From the NCBI RefSeq assembly GCF_040882075.1, contig NZ_JBBEBZ010000164.1:9407-73406 (forward strand): 64,000 bases of DNA, written 5' to 3'. Origin of the DNA: Nitriliruptor sp040882075. Lineage in GTDB: Bacteria; Actinomycetota; Nitriliruptoria; Nitriliruptorales; Nitriliruptoraceae. Of this stretch, positions 34,510 through 42,728 are shown piece by piece. The notes below the pieces were generated by a model. That model worked only from the letters and a program-made list of their open reading frames with translations. It did not search any database and was not told the DNA's origin. A program made the position numbers and the translations under genes. Within the stretch, counting starts at the first letter, position 1. Every line of letters begins with the position of its first letter.

Positions 34510-34704
34510 TCAGTGGCAGGGGAACCCGAGCAGGTGCCGGGCGTCGTGGAAGAGTTCGTGGGCGACCGGGGCGCCAGCGGTCAGCATCCCCTGCTCGAAC
34601 GAGGCGAGGAAGATGACGCTGGACAGCGTCAGGGCCCAGCCCAGGGCAGCGAACCCCTCTTGCATGGTGGGCCGTGCGGCGGTGGATGCGAACAGATTGC
34701 TCAT
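34510..34704 (-). CDS. cbtB: cobalt transporter subunit CbtB
   Basis: This small protein of 64 residues has one membrane segment (ALGWALTLSSVIFLASF) and the CbtB metal-binding C terminus AHELFHDARHLLGFPCH, rich in histidine. The ATG at 34704 follows a GAAGGA box. It is the first gene of the 21-gene cobalamin operon and directly follows the cobalamin riboswitch. Confidence 0.9.
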   Translation of the reverse strand: MSNLFASTAARPTMQEGFAALGWALTLSSVIFLASFEQGMLTAGAPVAHELFHDARHLLGFPCH

Positions 34705-34737
34705 GTCTCGGTCCTTCGGGGATACCACGTCCCCTGC

Positions 34738-34930
34738 GGCTCGTGACGGAGGTCAGTGTCCTGGCTCACGGATCGTCACACCACACCCGGCCTTCCAGGT
34801 CCCATTCGACCCGTGACCGCCTCGGTAGCCGGACGTCAAGACGTCCGGGGTGTCGTGCTCCCCGTTCACAGTGGCGGGACCGCCGCGGAATCACACCGCG
34901 TTCCTGGATCCAACCCGTCGGGTATGCCGT
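34738..34930 (-). promoter_or_regulatory. cobalamin riboswitch of the cob operon
   Basis: Read on the minus strand, the B12 element is clear: ggaacgcggtgtgattccgc, then ggcggtcccgccactgtgaa, then downstream arms ending near gtgagccaggacactgacct. A peripheral hairpin ggacgtc-tt-gacgtcc lies in the middle. The cbtB start follows about 35 bases on. It should shut off the entire operon when adenosylcobalamin is plentiful. Confidence 0.92.
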
Positions 34931-34995
34931 ACTCACCCTAGCCGCAGTGAGCAGGATCGCGAGCGGTGCGTTCGACCGCTGACCACCGGTGTCCG

Positions 34996-36492
34996 TCAAG
35001 GCCTCGCGAGCGCCGTGACCAAAGCGGTTACGAGCGCCTCCCCCGTCGGCCGCGTCGCCTCGACATCGACGCGGCCACCCGCGTCGAGCAGCGCGGCGGA
35101 GGTGGTGGGCCCCATCGAGACGATCGGAGCCAGCCGGTCGCCGACGGCGGCGAGGACCGGTCCGGCCAATCGGGCCGTCGGCACCACGACGGCGTCGAAT
35201 GCCGGTACGTCGGGACATCCGGCGAACACCGTTCGGGCACTGACCACGACCCGCGCGGACAGCAAGGCGGCGACACCATGATCCGCGCCGTCGGGAGCCA
35301 GCACGACCACCGGTCCTCGGGCCTCCGGTGCCGCCGCCAACAGCGTCGTCGGCGAGGCGAACGTGCGGTCGGCCTGCAAGCCGAACCCGTCCCGGATGCG
35401 GGCGGTGGTCCGCCCCCCGACCGCCCACACGTCGGTCCCGGCCAATGCTCGGACATCGGCCTCCACCTGTGTCAGCGATGACACGAGGTGCTGCATGCCG
35501 TCGGCGCCCAGCGCGACCAGCGTGCCCACCTTGCCGTCACGGACCTCGACCGCCAGACGCGCCAGCGCAGCGGGATCGCCGGCCTCCTCCCGCGCGACGT
35601 GCAGCTCGATCACCGCCGCGCCCGCGTGCCGAAGCTCACCGGCGACGGTGCTGGTCCGCTGCGAGAGCCGCGGAAGGAGGACCCGTGTGCCGTGCAACGG
35701 CCGGCGCTCGCGCCACGACAGCTGTTCACGCATCGCGACCACGTCACCCACCACGATGATCGCCGGTGCCGGCAGGTCGGCCCCCTCGACCACGTCGGCG
35801 ATGGTGGCGAGCGTGCCCACGACCGACCGCTGCGTCGGAAGCGTCCCGGCCGAGACCACCGCTGCGGCGGTCTCCGGATCCCGTCCATGGGCCATCAACT
35901 CGTCAGCGAGGGCCCGCACCCGGGCCAACCCCATCAGCAGCACCACGGTGCCGGGAAAGGCGGCCAAGGCCGCATGGTCGACGAGGCTCGCGTCATCCGT
36001 TGCTTCGTGCCCGGTCACCACCGCGAAACCGGGCGACACCGTCCGGTGGGTCACGGGGATCCCGGCTGCTCCAGGCACCGCGATCGGCGAGCTGACACCC
36101 GGGACGATCTCGAAGGGGATGCCCGCCTCGCGGCATGCGCTGCCCTCCTCGCCCCCTCGGCCGAAGACGAACGGATCTCCCCCTTTCAGGCGAACGACCG
36201 CATGTCCCGCCGCCGCTCGGGCGAAGAGAAGCTCATCCACTTCTTCCCGGCTGTAGCCGGGAGAGCCGGACCGCCGACCCACCAGGATCCGATCCGCTCG
36301 AGCCGGGACCAGATTCAGTGCCTCGGCAGGTGAAAGATGGTCGTAGGCGACAACGTCACAGGTCGACAGGATCGTGGCTGCGCGCAACGTCAGGTAACCA
36401 GGATCACCCGGACCCCCACCCAGAATGTGGATCGTGCCGCCCGTGGCGGGAGGGCCCCCCAGACCATGGAACGGGGGTTCGGGACTCAACAC
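34996..36492 (-). CDS. CobA-HemD fusion: uroporphyrinogen-III methyltransferase/synthase
   Basis: In this protein of 498 residues, about 1-255 is CobA/SUMT, with motifs IHILGGGPGDPGYLTLRAA, GRRSGSPGYSREEVDELL, LKGGDPFVFGRGGEE and PGVSSPIAVPGAAGIPVTHR. It makes precorrin-2 from uroporphyrinogen III. The second half is a divergent HemD uroporphyrinogen-III synthase (LVALGADGMQHL near residue 325 and a C-terminal SMGPTTSAALLDAGG). The GTG at 36492 is the longest start; a later start nearer TIHILGGG is possible. It is transcribed toward, but lies outside, the riboswitch-led operon. Confidence 0.92.
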   Translation of the reverse strand: MLSPEPPFHGLGGPPATGGTIHILGGGPGDPGYLTLRAATILSTCDVVAYDHLSPAEALNLVPARADRILVGRRSGSPGYSREEVDELLFARAAAGHAVVRLKGGDPFVFGRGGEEGSACREAGIPFEIVPGVSSPIAVPGAAGIPVTHRTVSPGFAVVTGHEATDDASLVDHAALAAFPGTVVLLMGLARVRALADELMAHGRDPETAAAVVSAGTLPTQRSVVGTLATIADVVEGADLPAPAIIVVGDVVAMREQLSWRERRPLHGTRVLLPRLSQRTSTVAGELRHAGAAVIELHVAREEAGDPAALARLAVEVRDGKVGTLVALGADGMQHLVSSLTQVEADVRALAGTDVWAVGGRTTARIRDGFGLQADRTFASPTTLLAAAPEARGPVVVLAPDGADHGVAALLSARVVVSARTVFAGCPDVPAFDAVVVPTARLAGPVLAAVGDRLAPIVSMGPTTSAALLDAGGRVDVEATRPTGEALVTALVTALARP

Positions 36493-36715
36493 GCATCACA
36501 CTCCGGCGCCGGACGAGCGTTCACGCTAGTTCGTGAGCACCGTCCCTTCAGACCCGTGACACCGCAGGCCGACTACTTCCCCGGAAACGAAGGCCTCACC
36601 TCGAACGCGGCAGTCACTCTCCGTCGACATTCAAGCTCGACTTCCACCACGGCGGACACGCTCCGCAAGAAGTACACGCGAAGTACACACGCAGACGAAG
36701 GCCTCACCAGGACGC

Positions 36716-36750
36716 AAAACGGCCCGGAAACAGCGTTTCCGGGCCGTTTT
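36716..36750 (-). terminator. terminator-like hairpin beside att copy B
   Basis: A perfect 16-base stem, aaaacggcccggaaac / gtttccgggccgtttt, has a 3-base loop. On the minus strand it is followed by TTTT. It lies directly after the tRNA-Ala fragment B in the sense of the tRNA. As part of the 30 kb block's end, it would terminate the tRNA after integration. Confidence 0.75.
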
Positions 36751-36751
36751 C

Positions 36752-36800
36752 GTGGAGGTGATCGGATTTGAACCGACGGCCCCTTCGTTGCGAACGAAGT
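36752..36800 (-). repeat. tRNA-Ala 3'-half duplicate, putative att site B
   Basis: These 49 bases are identical to the 3' half of the tRNA-Ala at 45066-45139 and to copy A, in the same orientation. The sequence diverges right after the anticodon stem, so it is a fragment. It separates the cobalamin block from the AbiE/VapBC block. From 36493 to 37154 only this site, its hairpin and the repeats described next were found. Confidence 0.8.
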
Positions 36801-36887
36801 TCCTCGCGCGGGATCGCCGGCCCAGCACATGCCCGTAGATCGGCTGTCCGACGTCGTTAACAGCGAATCAGCGTTTCGACGTCCAGG

Positions 36888-36985
36888 CGTGTTCCACAGA
36901 TGCTCCACAGCAGAATGCGGCCATCTACGGCAGGTTCCCTCATCTTCCCTCACCCGATTGTGGAGCCACTGTGGAGCACCGATCG
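36888..36985. repeat. element-end repeat region next to att B
   Basis: This region is homologous to 6254-6352 beside att A. It shares ctacggcaggttccc and ctcacccgattgtgg. In every copy of the short repeated word the central base is changed together (tgctccac and gtggagc here, tgcaccac and gtggtgc at A). This supports recognition by related but diverged proteins. Confidence 0.5.
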
Positions 36986-37154
36986 GCCCCGAAAGCAGCC
37001 TCATGCCGCACCGATCGCTTCTCAACGGATGAGCGCGGGTGATGGCGCCACGCGGGTCGGCCCCGACTATGCGGGGGCAGGGGCTCGAACCTGCCGGGCG
37101 CTCCACTGTCAGGTTTGAGGTACGATGTCCCTGTGCGGAGTTGGAGGTGCTGTC

Positions 37155-37757
37155 ATGCGTAGCATCGTGCGGGAGCGGATAGATCAGGCGCCGGTCGGCG
37201 CTTGGTTCCGGCCGTCGGAGCTTGGTGGGGGCAACGCCGTGGAGCAGGTGTTGTCACGGCTCGCCCGTGAACCTGACGGTCCGCTGGTGCGTGCCGCCAA
37301 GGGGTTGTACTTCAAGTCCGGCCCGGCGGACCCGTTCCTCGGCAAGCGTCGCCCCTCGCCATTGCAGACCGCCTGCGAGGTTGCAAAGGGGCGGGGTGTG
37401 GGTCCGGCGGGAGCGTCAGCGGCCGCCTACCTCCGCCTGACCACCCAGGTAGCGCCTCGTCCGACCCTGACCGTCGTGGGCTCACCGCCGACAGGGGTGG
37501 ACGGCGTCGCCTGGCAGGTTCGCAACAACCCAGTCCGTGCCCAGCTGAGCTTCGCGGAGATTGCAGTCATCGAACTGCTGTCGCTGTACCCCTACGGGGT
37601 CGAGGCCGAGTGGGACGAGGTCGTCGCCCGCATCGCGGAGCTTCGCGCCCGCCGCAAGATCCGCCTGGAACGGATCAGCAACGCGGTCGCCGCCGAGCGC
37701 CGCAAGCCGGCGCTGCGTGAGAACCTCCAGCGGCTGCTCGCCGACTTGGCGGCCTGA
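37155..37757 (+). CDS. AbiEi-family antitoxin
   Basis: This protein of 200 residues is of the AbiEi/DUF6088 type. It has an N-terminal winged-helix region (PSELGGGNAVEQVLSRLARE) that senses DNA and a C-terminal domain with the family block GPAGASAAAYLRLTTQV. Its stop is one base from the GTG of the toxin gene at 37759, so the two are coupled. In characterised AbiE (type IV) systems the antitoxin represses the operon and counters the nucleotidyltransferase toxin without direct contact. An in-frame ATG at 37125 is an alternative start. Confidence 0.85.
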   Translation: MRSIVRERIDQAPVGAWFRPSELGGGNAVEQVLSRLAREPDGPLVRAAKGLYFKSGPADPFLGKRRPSPLQTACEVAKGRGVGPAGASAAAYLRLTTQVAPRPTLTVVGSPPTGVDGVAWQVRNNPVRAQLSFAEIAVIELLSLYPYGVEAEWDEVVARIAELRARRKIRLERISNAVAAERRKPALRENLQRLLADLAA

Positions 37758-37758
37758 C

Positions 37759-38742
37759 GTGACGCTCGTACGACACGACCCAGACCGCTTCGCTGCCCTG
37801 ATCGGCGCCACCGCCGAGGAACGCAACCTCGACCCGTCACTGGTCGAGAAGGACTACTGGGCCGTCGAGGCGCTACGAGCAGTCCACGCAGGCTTCGAGG
37901 TCGAGGTCGGCGGCCAACTCGTGCAGATCCGGCCGATCTTCAAAGGTGGCACGAGCCTGTCGAAGGCGTTCGGACTCATCGAGCGGTTCTCCGAAGATGT
38001 CGACCTTCTCGTCCCCGTCCCCGCGCACAACCCGAAGGAGTACTCGCAAGCCGAACGTTCAAAGGTCATGAAGGCGGCCACGGAAGCCGTGACCGACGCG
38101 CTCGGTCTCGACGGCGAGCGACAAGGCGGCCGCAGAGGCGTCGACCTGCATTGGCGGTACCCATACGAACCCGTCACCGGTGGACCGGCCGCCTTCGACG
38201 CCACCGCAGACATCCGCATCGAGCTCACCGTGATGGGCGGCACGCACCCGAACACGGCCGCGTCGGTCAAGGCCATGGTCACCGAGCACGCTGAGACCAT
38301 CCCAGACTTCCCGCAGTACGACGACCTCTCACCCGTTGCGATCGAGACGCTCGCGCCGGAACGGACCCTCGTCGAGAAACTCGCCATGCTCCACGACGCC
38401 GCGTCGACAGCCACCCCCGAGAAGCCCGGCCGGCTCATCAAGGCCGGACGTCACTACTACGACATCGACATGCTCCTCAACAACGACGACCTCCGCAGCA
38501 GGATCAACGCGGGCTGGGTCGCCGGGATCGCTGAGGATGCCGATGCATGGTCGGCACAAGGCGGGTTCCCGTTCACGCCCCGGCCCGCGAACGGGTTCGC
38601 GTCCAGTCCAGCCTTCAACAACGACGCACTCATGGGCATCATCGAGACCAGCTACCACCTCGCACTGGACTGGGTCTGGGGCGCCAAGCCACCACTCGAT
38701 GAATGCATCGCATCCGTCAAGGAGCACGCCGCGCTCCTATAG
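37759..38742 (+). CDS. AbiEii nucleotidyltransferase toxin
   Basis: This protein of 327 residues is an AbiEii/AbiGii toxin. Key blocks are EKDYWAVEALRAV, the nucleotidyltransferase motif FKGGTSLSKAFGLIERFSED and the paired acidic residues DVDLLV. A C-terminal helix bundle contains the HYYDIDMLLN motif. Related toxins modify tRNA 3' ends. The gene looks intact. It follows its antitoxin directly and is probably a phage-defence or stabilisation module of the 8 kb block. Confidence 0.88.
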   Translation: MTLVRHDPDRFAALIGATAEERNLDPSLVEKDYWAVEALRAVHAGFEVEVGGQLVQIRPIFKGGTSLSKAFGLIERFSEDVDLLVPVPAHNPKEYSQAERSKVMKAATEAVTDALGLDGERQGGRRGVDLHWRYPYEPVTGGPAAFDATADIRIELTVMGGTHPNTAASVKAMVTEHAETIPDFPQYDDLSPVAIETLAPERTLVEKLAMLHDAASTATPEKPGRLIKAGRHYYDIDMLLNNDDLRSRINAGWVAGIAEDADAWSAQGGFPFTPRPANGFASSPAFNNDALMGIIETSYHLALDWVWGAKPPLDECIASVKEHAALL

Positions 38743-38754
38743 CCGACAGTCGCT

Positions 38755-38994
38755 GCTCGTCCACTCTCGACCCATTCATCGTGGCTGAACCTGGTCGACT
38801 CCTTCTTCGCGATCATCACCGGATGAGCTATCCGCCGCGCCTCGTTCACCTCCGTCCGCGACGTCGCCGACGCCGACGCCATACGACACTTCATCAACGC
38901 CTGGAACGACCGCTGCGTCCCTTTCGTCTGGACCAAGACCGCCGACGACATCCTCACCAGCACCAATCGGAAAGCCGCTTCAGAAGCGGACCAC
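38755..38994 (+). pseudogene. IS630-family transposase 3' remnant
   Basis: From 38779 the plus strand reads SWLNLVDSFFAIITG, a TGA stop, then AIRRASFTSVRDVADADAIR and WNDRCVPFVWTKTADDILTS. This is the conserved C terminus of IS630 transposases. The in-frame stop at 38824-38826 and the missing 5' part make it a dead remnant. It abuts the broken AbiEii gene on the other strand and probably caused that break. Confidence 0.7.
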
Positions 38995-38995
38995 C

Positions 38996-39318
38996 AGTTG
39001 CGCTCCCTCGCCCAGCGTTCGAGCGCCCGGCCACGCTGGTTGGCGCTCATCAGCTCGTCGGTCTTGGGCAGCGCCACCAGGACGTCCACGTCCTCGGAGA
39101 ACCGCTCGATGAGCCGGTACACCTTGGACAGGCTGTCCCGCCCTTGAAGTAGACCTGCAGGCACAACAGGCCTCCTCGGCGGCAGCAGCGACACCACGCA
39201 GCGCCTCGGTGAGCCAGAAGTCCTTCTCGAGCTGCTCGTAGGGCAGACCCGTCACTACCTCGAGCTGCTCGAGATGCTCCGCGAGCGTGTCGGTATCGTC
39301 GCGCAGACGGATGCTCAC
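38996..39318 (-). pseudogene. second AbiEii toxin, truncated and frameshifted
   Basis: A GTG at 39318 opens SIRLRDDTDTLAEHLEQLEV and EQLEKDFWLTEALRGVAA, the AbiEii N terminus. The next conserved block, DSLSKVYRLIERFSEDVDVL, is in another frame. The shift lies near 39165-39180. The gene ends after ALERWARER at the IS630 remnant, so most of the protein is gone. The GTG overlaps the stop of the second AbiEi gene (GTGA). Confidence 0.7.
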
Positions 39319-39917
39319 ACCGCCATCGGCACGCCGAGACGATCACGCAGCCGGCGCCACCGGTGACGAGTGGTGAGATCCCACTCCTGTTCAGCCACCT
39401 CCTCGACTCGCTCCAGGCGGATCCGATCGGTAACCACGGCCTGCCGCACCACCTCGACGAGCCGCTCGAATGGTTTCTCCGACACGCGGTCGAAGTCCCG
39501 TAGCACCTCCAGCAACCCGACCTCGTACGGGGTGAGACCCAGTTCGCGACGGGTGTAGGACCGCGCCACGAACCGAACCGCATCCCGACCCGCCGGTGCA
39601 CGCCCGGGCACGGCGACCGTCTCCACCCCAGGAACCTGGGTGGTCAGTCCGAACAGGCGGGCGGCGCTGACCCCGGCCGGGCCGGCCCCACGACCAGCGA
39701 TCGCGAGACCAGCCTCGAGCGGTGGCGGGCTGCGACGACCTCGTGCGGGCGGCCGGTAGTACGAACTCTTGCGGACACGAACGAGCTCGCCCTGCCCGGC
39801 CAGACGCGACAGCTCGGACTCGACTGCCGCACGAGAGCCGCGCAGAGCGCGGGCACGCAGAAACGACCGGCGCTCAACACCGGCGACCGCGCCACGGACC
39901 TGCGCTGCAATAGACAC
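39315..39917 (-). CDS. second AbiEi-family antitoxin (toxin partner broken)
   Basis: This protein of 200 residues is related to the AbiEi at 37155 and has the same block, GPAGVSAARLFGLTTQV. The N terminus has a winged-helix-like stretch (LRGSRAAVESELSRLAGQGE). The reading frame is intact although its toxin partner is destroyed. This orphan antitoxin could still repress its own promoter or protect against related AbiEii toxins. Confidence 0.75.
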   Translation of the reverse strand: MSIAAQVRGAVAGVERRSFLRARALRGSRAAVESELSRLAGQGELVRVRKSSYYRPPARGRRSPPPLEAGLAIAGRGAGPAGVSAARLFGLTTQVPGVETVAVPGRAPAGRDAVRFVARSYTRRELGLTPYEVGLLEVLRDFDRVSEKPFERLVEVVRQAVVTDRIRLERVEEVAEQEWDLTTRHRWRRLRDRLGVPMAV

Positions 39918-40034
39918 AGAGGTCCGTCACCGTGCACGGCTGTCGCACCTCGCCCGTAGCGTGATCGCGGGCCAGTCGGGCAGCCATCCGGCGGGATCCG
40001 ACCACCGACCACCGACCGAGGAGGGAACACGGAG

Positions 40035-40586
40035 ATGTCGCGTCACGATGCCATGCACACACCGTCCGCCTACGACCACCTGGATCCCGTCGAGCGGGCC
40101 GAGGTACTGATGGCACTGATCGAGGAGCAGGCGGCGTTGCTCCCCGAAGCTGAACGCCACGCACGAACGCTCCTGGAGGACGCCTCCGCGGAGACGGTCG
40201 CCGATGAGGTCGCCGATGCGCTCCAGGGCATACCGCTCGAGGATCTCGCGGCTCGGGCCGGTCGGCAACCGGGCTACGGCTACGTCCACGAGACCGAAGC
40301 CGCCACATGGCTCGTGGAGGAAGCGGTCGAGCCGTTCGTCGACGACCTACGCCGTCGGGCCGGTCTCGGGATGCGCGGGGCTGCCAGCCGGATCGCCCTC
40401 GGCGTCCTGGCTGGGCTGGACCGGTGCCAGGACGCTGTGGACGGTTCGGTGTTGGCCTACGCCGGCCCCGACACTCCCGCTGAGCTCGCCGACTGGGTCG
40501 TGTCGAAGGCCAGGGAGGCAGGGCTGGATCTGACACCGCACGAGCTGGAGGCGGCGTGGCCGGACGGGGGAGCGCTCATCGACTGA
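40035..40586 (+). CDS. hypothetical protein
   Basis: This protein of 183 residues starts at an ATG preceded by a GAGGAGGGAA box. It is acidic and mostly helical, and includes VERAEVLMALIEEQAALLPE and ASAETVADEVADALQGIPLE. No signal peptide or membrane segment is seen. I do not recognise a family. It stands upstream of the TPR-repeat gene with a gap of 121 bases. Confidence 0.65.
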   Translation: MSRHDAMHTPSAYDHLDPVERAEVLMALIEEQAALLPEAERHARTLLEDASAETVADEVADALQGIPLEDLAARAGRQPGYGYVHETEAATWLVEEAVEPFVDDLRRRAGLGMRGAASRIALGVLAGLDRCQDAVDGSVLAYAGPDTPAELADWVVSKAREAGLDLTPHELEAAWPDGGALID

Positions 40587-40707
40587 CGGGCGACGCCACA
40601 CACCGCACGACCATCCGCACGTCGGGGAGGCCGTTACCGCAGGTGCGACGCGCGATGTCCGCGAGGGCGTAGGGTCGGTCGCGACCGCAGAGGGAGGCTG
40701 ACCGGAC

Positions 40708-41346
40708 ATGACCACCGACACGGACATCGATGCTGGCTGGGCGCGGTTCGCTGCCGAGGCAGCGTACGCGGACAGCATCGTTCGCTCCGCGATCGGCGAC
40801 GTCGAAGCGTCCATCGCGTGCCTCGAGGAAGCGCTGGAGGCTCTGCCCACCTACGCCCCGGCGATCGCGACGCTCGGCTCGATCGACTACCAGGTGGATG
40901 ACGAGGTCACGGGCTGGCGTCGGTTCATGTCTTTGCTGGACCTGCCCGACGACGATGGCGACCTCGCCGAGATCGTGGACAAGGCCGGCGACTTCCTCAT
41001 CAGCCTCGGACGCTACGAGGACGGGCTCGAGCTCTACCAACGAGCGACTGCCCGCTACCCGGACATCCCCGCGTTGCACCAGGGGATGTCCTGTTGCGCC
41101 GGTCACGAGGGTCACCACGAGCTCGCGATCGCCGCATCCGAACGAGCGCTGGAACTCGCACCGGACGACCAGGAACTCGTCAACGATCTGGGCTGGTCCC
41201 TGTTCGAGGCTGGCAGGCTCGACGAGGCACTGGTCCACCTCGAGCTGGCGGTCGCCATGGACCCCGAGGATGCGCTGGCCACCGAGAACCTACGGTTCTG
41301 CCGTGAGACCCGCCGAGGTTCCTCCCGAGAAGCTGACGCGGGCTGA
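40708..41346 (+). CDS. tetratricopeptide repeat protein
   Basis: This protein of 212 residues consists of helical repeats. Three or four TPR units are visible, for example GRYEDGLELYQRATARYPDI and AGRLDEALVHLELAVAMDPE. TPR proteins act as binding scaffolds; the partner is unknown. A GGGAGG box precedes the ATG. It ends just before the convergent chimeric transposase gene. Confidence 0.8.
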   Translation: MTTDTDIDAGWARFAAEAAYADSIVRSAIGDVEASIACLEEALEALPTYAPAIATLGSIDYQVDDEVTGWRRFMSLLDLPDDDGDLAEIVDKAGDFLISLGRYEDGLELYQRATARYPDIPALHQGMSCCAGHEGHHELAIAASERALELAPDDQELVNDLGWSLFEAGRLDEALVHLELAVAMDPEDALATENLRFCRETRRGSSREADAG

Positions 41347-41350
41347 GCAC

Positions 41351-42628
41351 TCAGCCGTGCGCCTCACGGTAGCGCTGCCACACCTCTGCACCGAGGCGAC
41401 CGCGGTCCGCGACGTCCAGACCAGTCGCACGTGCCCAAGCGCGTACGGCGGCGGTCGTCGGCTCCGTGGTCTTCGACGAGGGCGACGACGATCTCGTGTG
41501 GGTCCCAGCCCGTTGCAGGGGCAGCTTCGGCGCACCGGGAGTGGTCGGCCGATCCGCTGAGAAACCGAGCTGCTTGTAGCCGGGCAAGCGCCGTCGGTGC
41601 ATGGCGGCGAACATCGGGACGTGGGCATCGAGGTAGTCGTGGACCTCGACGTCGTGCTTGTCCGGGTGTGCACGCAGGATGCGGCCGACGTACTGGACGA
41701 TCCGCTGCGGTGCTGAGATGGGGAAGGTGAGGAACAGCGTGTCGAGACGTGGACAGTCGAAGCCTTCGCCGATGTAGCGGTCGGTGGCGACCAGCAGCAC
41801 GTGACCGTCGTCCGCGAGCCGCTGCCAGGGCGAGTGCGGCTCGGCGAAGTAGATGTCGATGCCGCACAGGTCGGCCAGCTGGCAGTGGCGGGCCATCTCG
41901 CGGCCCTGGTCCCAGGTCAGCGTGCGACGCAGCGCCTCGGGGATGCGTTCGAGGATCTCGACCAGCGCACCCAGGGTGGCCTCGGCACCGTGGTCGGCGG
42001 GGAAGTCGGCCAGCCACAGGTGCCGGCTGGCCCGGTCGAACACGGTCGCGATCGCCAAACGGTTGTAGGCCCCGACGATCAGGTCGCCTTCCAGATGGCC
42101 GACCTCGACACGGTCGTCGGCCACCGCCGGCCGGGCGCCGATCAGGTTGAAGCTGCCCAACGGGCTGCGCTTGGCGGGCTGGCCGCCCGGGTGGCGGCGT
42201 CTGCGGCACCGGTGACGGCGGTGCAGCCCCTGGTGGAGCCCACGCCGCAGGCCCCGGCGGCCGTGGGCGTACACCGCCTGGTAGATGCACTCGTGCGAGA
42301 CCGTGCCGGTGATCCCGTGGACCCCGCGTGCGAGCTCGATCGAGATCGTCATCGGCGAGTCGCGGGCCTCCAGCCGTGCGGTCACGTGAGCGGCCAGACC
42401 CGGATCCGCGGCCAGCTTCGGGACCTTCGGGCGGGACCGCTGCCGGTCGGCCCGGTCCTGCGCTGCGACCGCCGCATAGCCGGTGCGGCCACCGTTGCGG
42501 TTGACCTCGGTCGAGATCGTGCACCGGTGCCGCCCCAACCGTTCGGCGATCGTGGTCAGCGGCTCGGCCCGCTCGATCCCCGCGCGGATCTCCTCGCGTT
42601 CGTGCAACGTCAACGGCTGTGCTGGCAT
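41351..42628 (-). pseudogene. chimera: truncated IS30 transposase, helicase C terminus and Lsr2-like domain
   Basis: One open frame of 425 residues combines unrelated parts. From the ATG at 42628 to about 41822 it is an IS30 transposase: an N-terminal HTH (LTTIAERLGRHRCTISTEVN), then DDE residues in GHLEGDLIVG and TWDQGREMA. It stops at HSPWQR, before the third catalytic acid. From about 41819 it reads LADDGHVLLVATDRYIGEGF and APQRIVQYVGRILRAHPDK, the last part of a DEAD/DEAH helicase. The last 35 residues (VRAWARATGLDVADRGRLGA) match the Lsr2 DNA-binding domain. The transposase should be inactive. Confidence 0.75.
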
Positions 42629-42728
42629 GATGGCTCCCCACCGGTCGGGTTGTGTAGACACCAGGCATCCTGCCCGGCATCACGCTCCGACCGGCGGAAC
42701 CTCAGACCTCAACTGCAGCCGTCACCCC

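Noticed and set aside
37070..37115. tRNA-like 3' sequence (ggggctcgaacctgcc) before abiEi
   Set aside because: The T arm has an extra base and no anticodon or acceptor arm can be formed, so it is not a tRNA; at most an old fragment.
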